This document shows positions 1 to 8,830 of a stretch of 64,000 nt of DNA, one piece after another. Source of the DNA: Variovorax dokdonensis (GTDB lineage: Bacteria; Pseudomonadota; Gammaproteobacteria; Burkholderiales; Burkholderiaceae_C). The position numbers were made by a program, and so were the translations under genes. The stretch lies in contig NZ_JASZYV010000003.1 in assembly GCF_030316895.1 (NCBI RefSeq), positions 372,001-436,000 on the forward strand. The letters are read 5' to 3'. The notes beneath the pieces were generated by a model, which was not told where the DNA came from, made no database searches, and was given only the letters and a program-made list of their open reading frames with translations. How positions within the stretch are numbered: position 1 is the first letter of the stretch; the number at the start of each line of letters is the position of its first letter.

Positions 1-532
1 TGTGACTGTCGCCCAGGCGGCGCAGGATCTGCTGGCTCGACATCCAGCCGTCCAGCGAATAGGCGAGGCTGCGCGTTCCACTTTCCAGCTGGCCGCCGGC
101 GCCGTAGAAATCGAGGTTGACGTCGGTGCGCCCCACCCCGCCTCGATAGCGCCAGCGGTCTTCGTCGAAGCTTGCCATTCCGCCACCGAAGACAGCGCGC
201 GTGCCGTTCTCCGTTCCGGCCCCGCCAAGCACCCAGATGTCGGGCGGCGTAAGGTGGCCGGTTTCCTTGGCCCGCTTGGCACTTTCGCCCAGGGAGTTGC
301 GCACGAACATGAGCGCAAGCCCACCCCCGTAGCCCACCGCTGGCTCGGTGATGACGAGGGGGATGGGCAGAAAGCCCTTGCGATTGACCAGCCAGTCGGA
401 CATGTCCAGATAGCCGTCGCTCGGGTCGATGAAGCCTTCCATGAAGGCTTGGCTCGGGGTACCGCAAGCGAACAGCCCAAGAAGCACGGTTGCTTTGCGG
501 GCCAGTCTTCGAGCCTTGGTCAGCGTAGTCAT
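1..532 (-). CDS. BamA/TamA-like outer-membrane barrel protein, C-terminus cut off by window edge
   Basis: About 177 codons are visible; the frame runs open off the left edge. The ATG at 532 has GGAGGAG about 12 nt upstream. A basic N-terminus and short hydrophobic stretch ending near CGTPSQA fit a signal peptide of about 30 residues. It is followed by PIPLVITEPAVGYGGGLAL, the first strand pattern common in Omp85-like 'surface antigen' barrels, and then by alternating glycine/aromatic strands. It probably sits in the outer membrane. It lies 70 bp behind the end of the Trp/Tyr-rich secreted protein on the same strand and may be co-transcribed with it. The family call is by pattern only; the missing C-terminus would have to end in an aromatic residue to confirm a barrel. 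Confidence 0.6.
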   Translation of the reverse strand, partial: MTTLTKARRLARKATVLLGLFACGTPSQAFMEGFIDPSDGYLDMSDWLVNRKGFLPIPLVITEPAVGYGGGLALMFVRNSLGESAKRAKETGHLTPPDIWVLGGAGTENGTRAVFGGGMASFDEDRWRYRGGVGRTDVNLDFYGAGGQLESGTRSLAYSLDGWMSSQQILRRLGDSH

Positions 533-602
533 TTGCAGCAAGCGCTCCTCCACATGGTCGATTTCCAAGCTGACTCAACATGCACGAACGATGTGCACAC
601 CG

Positions 603-3194
603 TCACCGCCGGCCGCGAAAACCGCCGCCGCCCCGGAAGCCTCCGCCATGAAAGCCGCCGCCGCCGAAATTCCCTCCACTGATTCGCCCGCCGCCGAAGC
701 CATGGCTCACGCTCGAGCGTTGCAATTGGTCGTTGCGCTGGATGCCCTGCAGGCGGGCGTCGCGGGCTTGGTCGAGTTGCTGTTGCAGCTCGGGCCGCGC
801 ACCTGCCGCCGCCGCGGCGCCGCCACCATTCACGGGCTGCCAACCGTCGGTCCCATGCTTCTCCCAACCGTCCCCGGTATTTCGGTAGACATTGCCATCA
901 TGGCCGGCATACACATCGTCGCCGATGCGAGCCGCCGCGCCACGGTCTCCCGAAGCGGCGGAAAAGGTTGTTCCTTTGCCAGTGGCCGGGTCGTAGATGA
1001 ATCCGCGGTTCGCGTGCATGCTGTCGCCGCTGATCGCGTTGCCGGCGGTGCCGCGCGCACCGCCCGCGATCACCCCGTCGGGGCCGCGCGCCACCCCACG
1101 CGCGCCTGCTGCATAGTTGCCGGTATACACATTGCTCACGACGCCGCGCTGCCCAGCGGCGATGGCGCCGGTGCGGGAGTTGTAGGCGATGCCTGTGCGC
1201 CCGGCCCAGCGGTTGCCACTCCAGGCGTCGAAGCCGCCGCTCACACGCGAGACGCCGGCCACGTCGCCCCAGCGACGGTAGATGGGCCCCGAAAAGCCAG
1301 CCCACCCGCCGGGCCCCCATGCCGCTGCGCCCCCTGCAGGGCCATAGGCCACGCCGCCCCACCAACCGCCCCAGCCATAGGCCCAGGGTCCCCAGTATGG
1401 GTACGGTCCCCAGCCCCAGGACCAGGCCGACGTCACCGCGCCCCACGCCCAGCCGAAGCAAAAGCCAAAGGCCCAGCCGATCCATGGCGTGTAAGTGACT
1501 GCCGCGCCGTAGCCGTATGTGGCGGGCCAGCCGATCCAGCTGGCGTCCACCCAGGGTTCGTAGACGTAGCCGGTCCCATACACCACAACACCGCTGACAG
1601 GGTCCACGTACTCGCCCAGGTAGCCGCCGGTGTAGCCCACGTACACGTAGTCGCCTGAGACGCCGTAGATGCGCACGTAGGTGACGTAGTGGATCGGCGA
1701 GCTGGGCGGGATCCCATAGATCGCGGCGGGCACAGTGGTGGCGACCTCCCATGGCCCTTGAACGCTCGCAGCTGTGAACCACACGCCATCGTGCAGCGCG
1801 TAGTAGCTTCCTGCCGCCCGAATGAGGGGCGTCGAGCTGTTGGGCGCCCACTCGAGCGAAGTGCCTGCAATCGGTGCCCAGCGCGGCGACCCGCCGTCGA
1901 ATCGCAGCGGCGGCAGCTTCGCCTGCGACATCCGCACGGCGGCCGTTTGAGGAACGTTGGTGGCGATAGCCGCCTCGCGCGCCTGACTTGTGCCGGCGAT
2001 GGATGCCTTGACGTTCTCCTTCTCGCTGTCATCGGGAATCCTGGAAAAGTCGGTTGGCAATGCGTTGGCCGCGACGAAACTCCAAGGCCCTGCTTCGTCC
2101 GGTGCTCGGAACCAGCGGCCAGATGCGAGCAGATAGATGTGCTGATCGACGTTGTCACGGAAGATGTTGCCCGTGGTGTTCTTCACGTACAACAACCGGG
2201 TGTCGGCAATCGGCGCCCACGACCAATCGCCCTCGCTCACGATCAGTTCCGTGGGCTTGGTAGCGACATAGATGAGCGGCGGCGTACCTTTCTTGAGAGA
2301 CGGGGGCGTCTGGCGCACGTCGCTTGCCTTGTCGCTGGTGGCCGCCGTCTCGCCCGAAAGAAGATCTGCGGCGCGGTTGCTCTGCGCCTCGGTGCGAAGC
2401 TTGCGAAGGTCGGCAGTTTCTGCAGGCACGACCCGCCAGGCTGCACGACTGTCGATGGCGTCGGCCATCATCCAGCCATCGAAGACGTGAAGGTAGTGCC
2501 GGCCCTGTGCATCGCGCACAAGCAGCACGCGGGTATTGAGCACGCGCTCCAGCGCAGTACCTTCGGCGCGCACGTAGCGCGGCAAGCCGTCGATGTTGAC
2601 GAGGATGGCGGCCTGGCGCGAAAAGATGAATGAAGGAGCCTCGTTCTTCAAAGGCAGGCTTGCATTGCGTTCGGCGACCTGCACGCCTTGCACCTGCGCC
2701 TCCAGTCGATCGAGGCTGATGGTTCGCTGCTTGCCCGCCGCGTCCTTTTGAAGCGCATCGACCCAGGCCTGAGCTTCCCGGCCTGCGGTGGGGAACTGCG
2801 CTTTGGTGACGGTGTATTGGTCAAGGACAACACGACGCGATCCCTTGTCGACCAAAGTTCGGGCAGCGAGTTCGACCACGCCGTAGGTTGCGCGTGAGCT
2901 GTCCTTGCCGGTCTTGCCGCCGCCCTCTCTCACAACAACGGCGGCGCGCCCATGCAACTGCAGCCCATCCCAGCTGTCGATCTGCGGCGGGTAGACCTGC
3001 AGTACGTCCTTGGCATTCAGGCGAACCGTGTAGGGCCACGGACTTTCGCTCTCTGCTCGGACCGCAGTCGGCTTGCCCGCCCCCTGCGCGGGCGCCGCAT
3101 GCAGCGCACCTGATTGCCAGGCACAAGCGACAAAGAGAATGCAGACGGCTGCTCTTGCCCAACCGAATTGCTGTCGTTGCTTCGAGAACCCCAT
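603..3194 (-). CDS. large exported Trp/Tyr/Gly-rich protein with internal repeats
   Basis: The start is placed at ATG 3194 because GGAG lies 7 nt upstream and translation from there gives a clean signal peptide (basic MGFSKQRQQ, hydrophobic core, cleavage near ALHAAPA). An upstream ATG at 3224 is possible. The protein is 863 residues. The N-terminal half is globular. The middle holds at least two copies of a module of about 60 residues containing W-API, then GxWF, then GPW (around residues 330-395 and 445-515). A long stretch extremely rich in Tyr, Trp and Gly follows, and the C-terminus is a Gly/Phe/Arg-rich low-complexity tail. Proteins of this shape are often labelled 'carbohydrate-binding family V/XII' in databases; I recall this and have not tested it. 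It is probably periplasmic or surface-exposed. Function unknown. Confidence 0.75.
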   Translation of the reverse strand: MGFSKQRQQFGWARAAVCILFVACAWQSGALHAAPAQGAGKPTAVRAESESPWPYTVRLNAKDVLQVYPPQIDSWDGLQLHGRAAVVVREGGGKTGKDSSRATYGVVELAARTLVDKGSRRVVLDQYTVTKAQFPTAGREAQAWVDALQKDAAGKQRTISLDRLEAQVQGVQVAERNASLPLKNEAPSFIFSRQAAILVNIDGLPRYVRAEGTALERVLNTRVLLVRDAQGRHYLHVFDGWMMADAIDSRAAWRVVPAETADLRKLRTEAQSNRAADLLSGETAATSDKASDVRQTPPSLKKGTPPLIYVATKPTELIVSEGDWSWAPIADTRLLYVKNTTGNIFRDNVDQHIYLLASGRWFRAPDEAGPWSFVAANALPTDFSRIPDDSEKENVKASIAGTSQAREAAIATNVPQTAAVRMSQAKLPPLRFDGGSPRWAPIAGTSLEWAPNSSTPLIRAAGSYYALHDGVWFTAASVQGPWEVATTVPAAIYGIPPSSPIHYVTYVRIYGVSGDYVYVGYTGGYLGEYVDPVSGVVVYGTGYVYEPWVDASWIGWPATYGYGAAVTYTPWIGWAFGFCFGWAWGAVTSAWSWGWGPYPYWGPWAYGWGGWWGGVAYGPAGGAAAWGPGGWAGFSGPIYRRWGDVAGVSRVSGGFDAWSGNRWAGRTGIAYNSRTGAIAAGQRGVVSNVYTGNYAAGARGVARGPDGVIAGGARGTAGNAISGDSMHANRGFIYDPATGKGTTFSAASGDRGAAARIGDDVYAGHDGNVYRNTGDGWEKHGTDGWQPVNGGGAAAAAGARPELQQQLDQARDARLQGIQRNDQLQRSSVSHGFGGGRISGGNFGGGGFHGGGFRGGGGFRGRR

Positions 3195-3322
3195 TGGCTG
3201 ACTCCATGTGGCGACCATGAGCAATGTATCTGTCGGGGTGGAGCCATCGCAAGGTGCGGATGAGTTTTCGGTGCGTCGCCAGCGACTTTCAGTGCCTCGA
3301 ACATATGAAGTCCATCTCCATG

Positions 3323-3340
3323 CGTAGGCGTCGTCCTACG
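3323..3340. promoter_or_regulatory. short inverted repeat between divergent genes
   Basis: CGTAGG at 3323-3328 and CCTACG at 3335-3340 form a 6-bp inverted repeat around a 6-nt centre. It lies in the 243-bp region separating the leftward secreted-protein gene from the rightward sulfatase gene. Imperfect flanking sequence extends it (ATG before, GCAT after). It could be an operator for the divergent pair; nothing else supports this. Confidence 0.25.
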
Positions 3341-3437
3341 TCGCATCACATCGACCAAACTTGAGGTTGCGCGCATGTCGTGCCGCGCTTAGATTGCGCA
3401 CTTCACGTCGAAGCGAATCCTTTTAGGAGAGAGCAGT

Positions 3438-5126
3438 ATGGAGAAGCGATTCAAGTCTCGTTGGCAGGTGATGGGCTGTGTAGCGCTGACTGGCGCTTTG
3501 GTCTTCTTGGGGTCATCCCAGGTCTTTGGCCAAGCCAAGCCTCCTGCAGCCACCCCGGCTCAACCAAGCACCACTCAGGCTCCAAGCCAGGGCTCGCCGA
3601 CAGCGCCTCAGACGTCCAAGCCCAACATCCTTGTGATCTTCGGCGACGACGTGGGGATCACCAACATCAGCGCCTACGGCGGTGGCGTGGTCGGCTACAA
3701 GACGCCCAACATCGACCGCATCGCCAAGGAAGGCCTGCGCTTCACCGACTACTACGCCGAGAATAGTTGCACCGCTGGGCGCGCGACGTTCGTTACCGGC
3801 CAGACTGCCAAGCGAACCGGGTTGAGCAAAGTGGGTGTGCCGGGTGCGCCGGTCGGCCTGCAGGACCGTGACGTCACCATTGCCGAGGCTCTGAAGGCCC
3901 AAGGCTATGCCACCGGACAGTTCGGCAAGAACCACCTTGGAGACCGCGACGAATATCTGCCCACCAAGCACGGCTTCGACGAATTTCTGGGCAATCTCTA
4001 CCACCTGAACGCCGAGGAAGAGCCCGAGCGCCCGTACTGGCCGAAGGACAAGAACGATCCGTTCGTCAAGAACTTCTCTCCGCGCGGCGTGCTGCACACC
4101 TTTGCCGACGGCAAGACGGAAGACACTGGCCCCCTGACCCGCAAGCGCATGGAGACCATCGACGACGAGACCACCTCGGCCGCGATCGACTACATGAAGA
4201 GGCAGACGGCTGCTGGCAAGCCCTTCTTCACCTGGATGAACTTCACCCGCATGCACCTGTTCACCCATGTGCGCGAGTCGATGCGAGGTCAGGCGGGCAT
4301 GCCGGGCAACGAGTATGCGGACGGCATGATCGAGATGGACAACAACGTCGGCAAGCTGCTGCAGGCAGTCGACGACCTGAAGATCGCGGACAACACGATC
4401 GTGATCTTCACGACCGACAACGGGCCGAATCAGTTCAGTTGGCCCGATGCCGCGACAACGCCGTTCCGCAGCGAGAAAGATACCAACTGGGAAGGCGCCT
4501 TCCGCGTGCCGGCGATGGTGCGTTGGCCCGGCAAGGTCAAGGCCGGCGAGGTGACCAACGAGATGTTCTCGGGCCTCGACTGGTTCCCCACGCTGTTGGC
4601 CGCCGCGGGCGACACCGACATCAAGGACAGGCTGTTGAAGGGCGCGACGATTGGTTCGAAGACGGGCAAGATTCACCTCGATGGCTACAACCAGCTCGAC
4701 TTGTTGACCGGCAAGTCTCAGAAGGGCGCGCGTGACGAGTTCTTCTACTTCAACGACGACTCCGAATTGGTTGCTATGCGCTTTGGCGACTGGAAGGCCG
4801 TGTTCTGCGAACAGCGGGCGCCGGGCGGCATGCAGGTCTGGGCCAACCCATTCACTTGTTTGCGCCTGCCCAAGCTGTTCAACCTGCGCATGGACCCGTA
4901 TGAGCGGGCGGACGTGGTGTCCGACCAGTACTACGACTTCCAGACCAAGAACGTCTACCTGCTGATGATGGCTCAGACTAAAGCCATCGAACACCTGAAG
5001 ACCTACGTCGATTACCCGCCGAGCCAGTTGCCGGCCGAGTTCGGCATCAACGAAGTGCAAAGGAAGATCAACGAAGAGATCGAGCAGAAGATGAAGAAGC
5101 CTGCTGCGCCGGCTGGCGGGAAGTAG
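3438..5126 (+). CDS. exported arylsulfatase-family hydrolase
   Basis: A 562-residue sulfatase of the alkaline-phosphatase superfamily that hydrolyses sulfate esters. ATG 3438 is preceded by TAGGAGAG. The N-terminus is a signal peptide (hydrophobic core around residues 11-30, cleavage near VFGQA), followed by a Pro/Gln/Ser linker and the catalytic domain from about residue 61. Metal-binding Asp pair D70-D71 lies in FGDDVG. The formylglycine signature C-T-A-G-R is at 111-115 (pattern C-x-P/A-x-R), so Cys111 should be oxidised to formylglycine. K164 and H166 in GKNHLGD and the TTDNGPN motif supply the remaining metal and sulfate ligands. No maturation enzyme is encoded nearby. Substrate cannot be read from the sequence. 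It is divergent from the Trp/Tyr-rich protein gene. Confidence 0.93.
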   Translation: MEKRFKSRWQVMGCVALTGALVFLGSSQVFGQAKPPAATPAQPSTTQAPSQGSPTAPQTSKPNILVIFGDDVGITNISAYGGGVVGYKTPNIDRIAKEGLRFTDYYAENSCTAGRATFVTGQTAKRTGLSKVGVPGAPVGLQDRDVTIAEALKAQGYATGQFGKNHLGDRDEYLPTKHGFDEFLGNLYHLNAEEEPERPYWPKDKNDPFVKNFSPRGVLHTFADGKTEDTGPLTRKRMETIDDETTSAAIDYMKRQTAAGKPFFTWMNFTRMHLFTHVRESMRGQAGMPGNEYADGMIEMDNNVGKLLQAVDDLKIADNTIVIFTTDNGPNQFSWPDAATTPFRSEKDTNWEGAFRVPAMVRWPGKVKAGEVTNEMFSGLDWFPTLLAAAGDTDIKDRLLKGATIGSKTGKIHLDGYNQLDLLTGKSQKGARDEFFYFNDDSELVAMRFGDWKAVFCEQRAPGGMQVWANPFTCLRLPKLFNLRMDPYERADVVSDQYYDFQTKNVYLLMMAQTKAIEHLKTYVDYPPSQLPAEFGINEVQRKINEEIEQKMKKPAAPAGGK

Positions 5127-5486
5127 GTTCAGAACACCCTGGGGCTTGGCGAGTGTCGATGTTCGGCCCGCAATGCCTCAGGGATGCTCAGCGCCGGCGC
5201 CGCGGCACGGGCGGCCTCCGACATCAAGTGGCGTCGAGATCTCAGACAGAGTCATTCCGGCGAGCCGCAGTTCGTCGATGAGCCCGAGCGTTTCAATGTC
5301 CAACCTCCTGGCGTGCTTGGGGCTGGTCAGGGCGGTGAAGCGACCCGGCACCTTTCGCGGCAGGCTTCTCACTCTCCCGAGATTCGAAGCCCGGTAGTCA
5401 GACCCCAGGCCTGCCTCTTACGTGTCGAGCCTTGGATGCCCCCTACGGGCCCGTGACTTTTCATCTTGGCTCAATGGAGACGAACA
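5127..5486. other. 360-bp gap with no convincing gene; possible helix-turn-helix remnant
   Basis: No rightward frame here looks coding. On the minus strand, 5178-5372 is a 64-codon frame whose middle (LIDELRLAGMTLSEIS) reads like the first helices of a helix-turn-helix domain and then stops after the would-be recognition helix. It has no Shine-Dalgarno of note. It may be the remnant of a transposase or regulator. No promoter or terminator was recognised. Confidence 0.25.
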
Positions 5487-5689
5487 TGACCAAGAGCAGT
5501 GCCCCGGCCAATAGCAGTCCATTTGATTGGAAGGCTTCCGGGCGGACAACCTCTTCTGACCAGGAGCGCATGAGCGCGCGCAAAGCGGAAGACTTGCGGC
5601 GCAAAGGTGCTGCGCGTGTGCAAAGCACCAAGGGCGACCTGCACGGCAGTGGCGCCCCTTCGCAGGTCAAGATTCGCTCGGACAAATGA
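5487..5689 (+). CDS. small basic protein of unknown function
   Basis: A 67-residue frame starting at ATG 5487 with GGAGACGAAC directly upstream, a good ribosome-binding site that decides this start over an in-frame upstream one. The composition is hydrophilic and basic (many Lys, Arg, Ser), without a signal peptide, membrane segment or cysteine. The C-terminal half looks helical. I do not recognise a family. It lies between the sulfatase and autotransporter genes on the same strand, with over 200 bp on either side, so it may be its own transcription unit. Confidence 0.5.
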
Positions 5690-5915
5690 GGCGGTATCCG
5701 AGGGTCGTCTTTCTCTGGATGCCTCTTGCCTGGCTGGATCTTCGCGCCAACGTGGAACATCGGGCGGCAGCCACGCAAATCGGTTCCATAGGCACTTGGG
5801 CTTTGGCGAGCAAGGACCGGTGAGCTTGCATGGGCGGCTTCTGAATGCTTTCGTCGAGCAGTGGCCGAGATCGCCCAAGACAGCGAACGCCAAAGTCAAC
5901 CAGCAGGAGCTGAAC

Positions 5916-8816
5916 ATGCCCCCGCCCCGCACGAAGTTGTGGCACCGGCGATTGAGCGAGCGGCTGCGACCCCGATACAGCCCTTTCGCCTTGGCCATCG
6001 GATGCGTCGGCCTGTGCCAGACGTCCGCGAGCCTTGGCCAGACCGCGACGTGGACCGGTTCGACGGCCTATGGCGACTGGTTCGATCCAGCGAACTGGAG
6101 CACTGCCGCCGTCCCCGTTGCACCGACGCAGGCCCTGGTGGGTGGCTTCGCCACCGTTGTCATCGGGCAGCCGGGCGCAGCTGCCGCCGGCGTGGATCTC
6201 ATCGACTACAGCGGCTTGCTCTTCCAGGGGAGCGCCAGCGCCGGCGCGATGAGAATCAACGTCTTCAATCACGAGGGCAACAATGGCCCGGCTCTGATCT
6301 TTCAGGATTCTTCGACCGCGGCGCAATCAAATATCAACCTGACCGGCGTCGCGGCCACGACGTTCGCCGACGCGGTTGCCAACTTTGAAGCGGCTTCGAC
6401 CGCTGCGGATGCGGTGATCACGATCGGCAACGGCGCGCAGGTCGGGTTCTATGGTTCAAGCACGGCCGGCCAGGCGACCATCATCAACAACGCTGGCGGC
6501 ATGACGGGCTTCGTCGGCTCGTCCTCGGCAGGAGCTGCCACGATCACCAACAACGCCGGCGGCGTGACGGTGTTCTGGCAGCAGTCCACTGCCGACACGG
6601 CCAGCATCATCAACAACGCTGGTGGGTCCGTTGATCTTTCCTTGAAGGACGCTTCGTATGGCGGCGACGGCGCACTCACGGTGGGCTCGCTGTCCGGCGC
6701 GGGCAACGTCTACCTGGGGTCGTCTTCGCTCACGCTGGGAACACTGAACCGCAACGAGACCATCAGCGGGGCGATCGCCGATGGATTCTCGCCGCAGTTG
6801 CTGGCCTATCTGGATGAGAACGGCCTGCAACCGCCGCCCTTGTCGGGCGGCTCGTTGGTGAAAAGCGGGACGGGCACGCTCACGCTCTCCGGTGCCAACA
6901 CATACACGGGCGGAACCGCCGTCAATGGCGGCGTCCTCGCCGTCAGCAGCGATGCCAATCTGGGCGCAGCGGCCGGGCCTCTGCGTCTGGACGGGGGCAG
7001 CCTGCGAACAACGGCCAGCATGTCGACAGCACGTGCCATCACGCTTGGAGCGGCAGGGGGAACGTTCGATACGGGCCCCGCCACCAACCTGATCCATGGC
7101 GGCACCATTGATGGCGGCGGAGCGCTCTTCAAGACGGGCACCGGCACCCTGACCTTGGGCGGAAGCAGCACGTATTCCGGTGCGACCAGCCTGAACGCCG
7201 GCGTGCTTCGCGCGGCGGCCCCCAACGTGTTCAGCGCGGGGTCGGCGCATGCGGTAGCGCAGGGCGCCACGCTCGATCTGGACGGCCACAGCCAGGTATT
7301 GGCGTCGGTGACGAACAGCGGAACGGTCAATGTTCAGGGCGCGGCGCCTGGAGCCACACTCACGGTCCGAGGCCCATGGATCGGCAACGGGGGGACCTTG
7401 CGCTTGGGTACGGCACTGGGCGACAACGCGAGCGCCAGTGACCGATTGGTGCTCGATGGCACTTCTGCGAACGCGAGTGGCATCACCAGCTTGCAGATCG
7501 TCAACCTCGGTGGCTTGGGCGCATTGACGTCGGGAAACGGGATCGAGGTGGTCAGCGCTGTCAACGGCGCGACCAGCAGCGCGCAATCCACGCGCGACGC
7601 CTTTGCACTCGCAGGGGGGCATGTGGACGCCGGTGCTTACGAGTACCGTCTCTATGCCGCGGATGCCAGCGGGGCCGGTGAGAACTGGTACCTGCGCTCG
7701 ACCACCCCTGCTCCTGCCCCACCACCCGCTCCACCACCCGCTCCGACACCCGCGCCAGCACCGGCGCCCGAGCCATCGCAACCGCTGCCCGATTCGCCAC
7801 CACCTGCTTCGAATGCTCCGCCACCACTACTGCCGGCGCCGACGGGGGCGGTCCAGAACGTGGTGCCGACGTATCGTGTCGAGGTTCCGTTGATAGCTGC
7901 CCTGCCCGAGCAATGGCGGCAGGCCAGTTTCACCGCCCTCGGCAACCTGCACCTTCGCGTCGGTGACGAAGGCAGCTCCCAGGCGTCGGGCCCTCGGGCA
8001 TGGGGCCGCTTCATCAGCACCGATCGGCATGTCGCCCAAAGTGGCACCGTCGAGCCGTCGAGCGAGGGCCGGCTCTGGGGCGTCCAGGCAGGCACGGACC
8101 TATGGGCACGGCCCGGCTTGCGTGCCGGTCTCTATGTGGCGCAACTCGATGGCAAGGTCGATGTCAACGGCTTCGCGCGAGGCATCAGGAACTATGCGGC
8201 GGGATCCGACGATCTGCGCAACGAGTACCTTGGAGCCTACGCGACATGGATGGACCAGCAGGGGGCCTACGTCGACGCAGTGCTCCAAGGGGGTCGCCAT
8301 CGAGCGGGCCTGGAACCCGCGACGGGAAGCGGAGGATCCATCCGAGGACACAGCGTCCTCGCATCGATCGAACTGGGACAAGCTATTGGCATCGCCCCAG
8401 GCTGGATCGTGGAGCCTCAGTTGCAGGTGGCTTATCAAGGCATGGACGTCGACGATGCACACCTCCCCGGATCGACGGTGCACCACGATGTCGATGGCAG
8501 CTGGATGCTGAGGCTGGGCGCAAGGATGGTCGGCGAGCTCGCGACATCCGCTGGTTTGTTGCAGCCTTACGCGCGGCTGAACTACTACCGTGCCAGCGGT
8601 GGGAACGACATGGCGACCTTCATCGGACCGAGCGGCTCCACTGCCATCGTGACGCAAAGCGGCGGCGCGAGCGTCGGACTCGCGGCCGGTGCCACCTGGC
8701 ACATCTCGGCCCGCACGAGCGTCTACGGCGAGGTGGGCAAGCTCTGGGGCACGAGCGGCAGCACAGACCTCGGCGGCGGCCTGAATGCCAGCCTCGGGTT
8801 GAAGGTTCAATGGTAG
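5916..8816 (+). CDS. autotransporter (type Va secretion) with beta-helix passenger
   Basis: A 966-residue protein starting at ATG 5916 with AGGAG 7 nt upstream. The signal peptide has an extended charged N-region (to about residue 25) and a hydrophobic core ending near SASLGQ. The passenger contains repeated beta-strand units with the PATR-type pattern GTGTLTLSGANTYTGGT, seen again as a second unit about 85 residues later (TLTLGGSSTYSGAT), typical of pertactin-like beta-helices. A Pro/Ala-rich linker (about 7705-7840) leads to a C-terminal barrel of about 300 residues. The last residue is Trp, the aromatic end recognised by the BAM machinery. It should be displayed at or released from the cell surface. 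Passenger activity (adhesin or enzyme) is not evident; no protease triad was found. Confidence 0.9.
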   Translation: MPPPRTKLWHRRLSERLRPRYSPFALAIGCVGLCQTSASLGQTATWTGSTAYGDWFDPANWSTAAVPVAPTQALVGGFATVVIGQPGAAAAGVDLIDYSGLLFQGSASAGAMRINVFNHEGNNGPALIFQDSSTAAQSNINLTGVAATTFADAVANFEAASTAADAVITIGNGAQVGFYGSSTAGQATIINNAGGMTGFVGSSSAGAATITNNAGGVTVFWQQSTADTASIINNAGGSVDLSLKDASYGGDGALTVGSLSGAGNVYLGSSSLTLGTLNRNETISGAIADGFSPQLLAYLDENGLQPPPLSGGSLVKSGTGTLTLSGANTYTGGTAVNGGVLAVSSDANLGAAAGPLRLDGGSLRTTASMSTARAITLGAAGGTFDTGPATNLIHGGTIDGGGALFKTGTGTLTLGGSSTYSGATSLNAGVLRAAAPNVFSAGSAHAVAQGATLDLDGHSQVLASVTNSGTVNVQGAAPGATLTVRGPWIGNGGTLRLGTALGDNASASDRLVLDGTSANASGITSLQIVNLGGLGALTSGNGIEVVSAVNGATSSAQSTRDAFALAGGHVDAGAYEYRLYAADASGAGENWYLRSTTPAPAPPPAPPPAPTPAPAPAPEPSQPLPDSPPPASNAPPPLLPAPTGAVQNVVPTYRVEVPLIAALPEQWRQASFTALGNLHLRVGDEGSSQASGPRAWGRFISTDRHVAQSGTVEPSSEGRLWGVQAGTDLWARPGLRAGLYVAQLDGKVDVNGFARGIRNYAAGSDDLRNEYLGAYATWMDQQGAYVDAVLQGGRHRAGLEPATGSGGSIRGHSVLASIELGQAIGIAPGWIVEPQLQVAYQGMDVDDAHLPGSTVHHDVDGSWMLRLGARMVGELATSAGLLQPYARLNYYRASGGNDMATFIGPSGSTAIVTQSGGASVGLAAGATWHISARTSVYGEVGKLWGTSGSTDLGGGLNASLGLKVQW

Positions 8817-8830
8817 GTCCAGGTCTCTGA

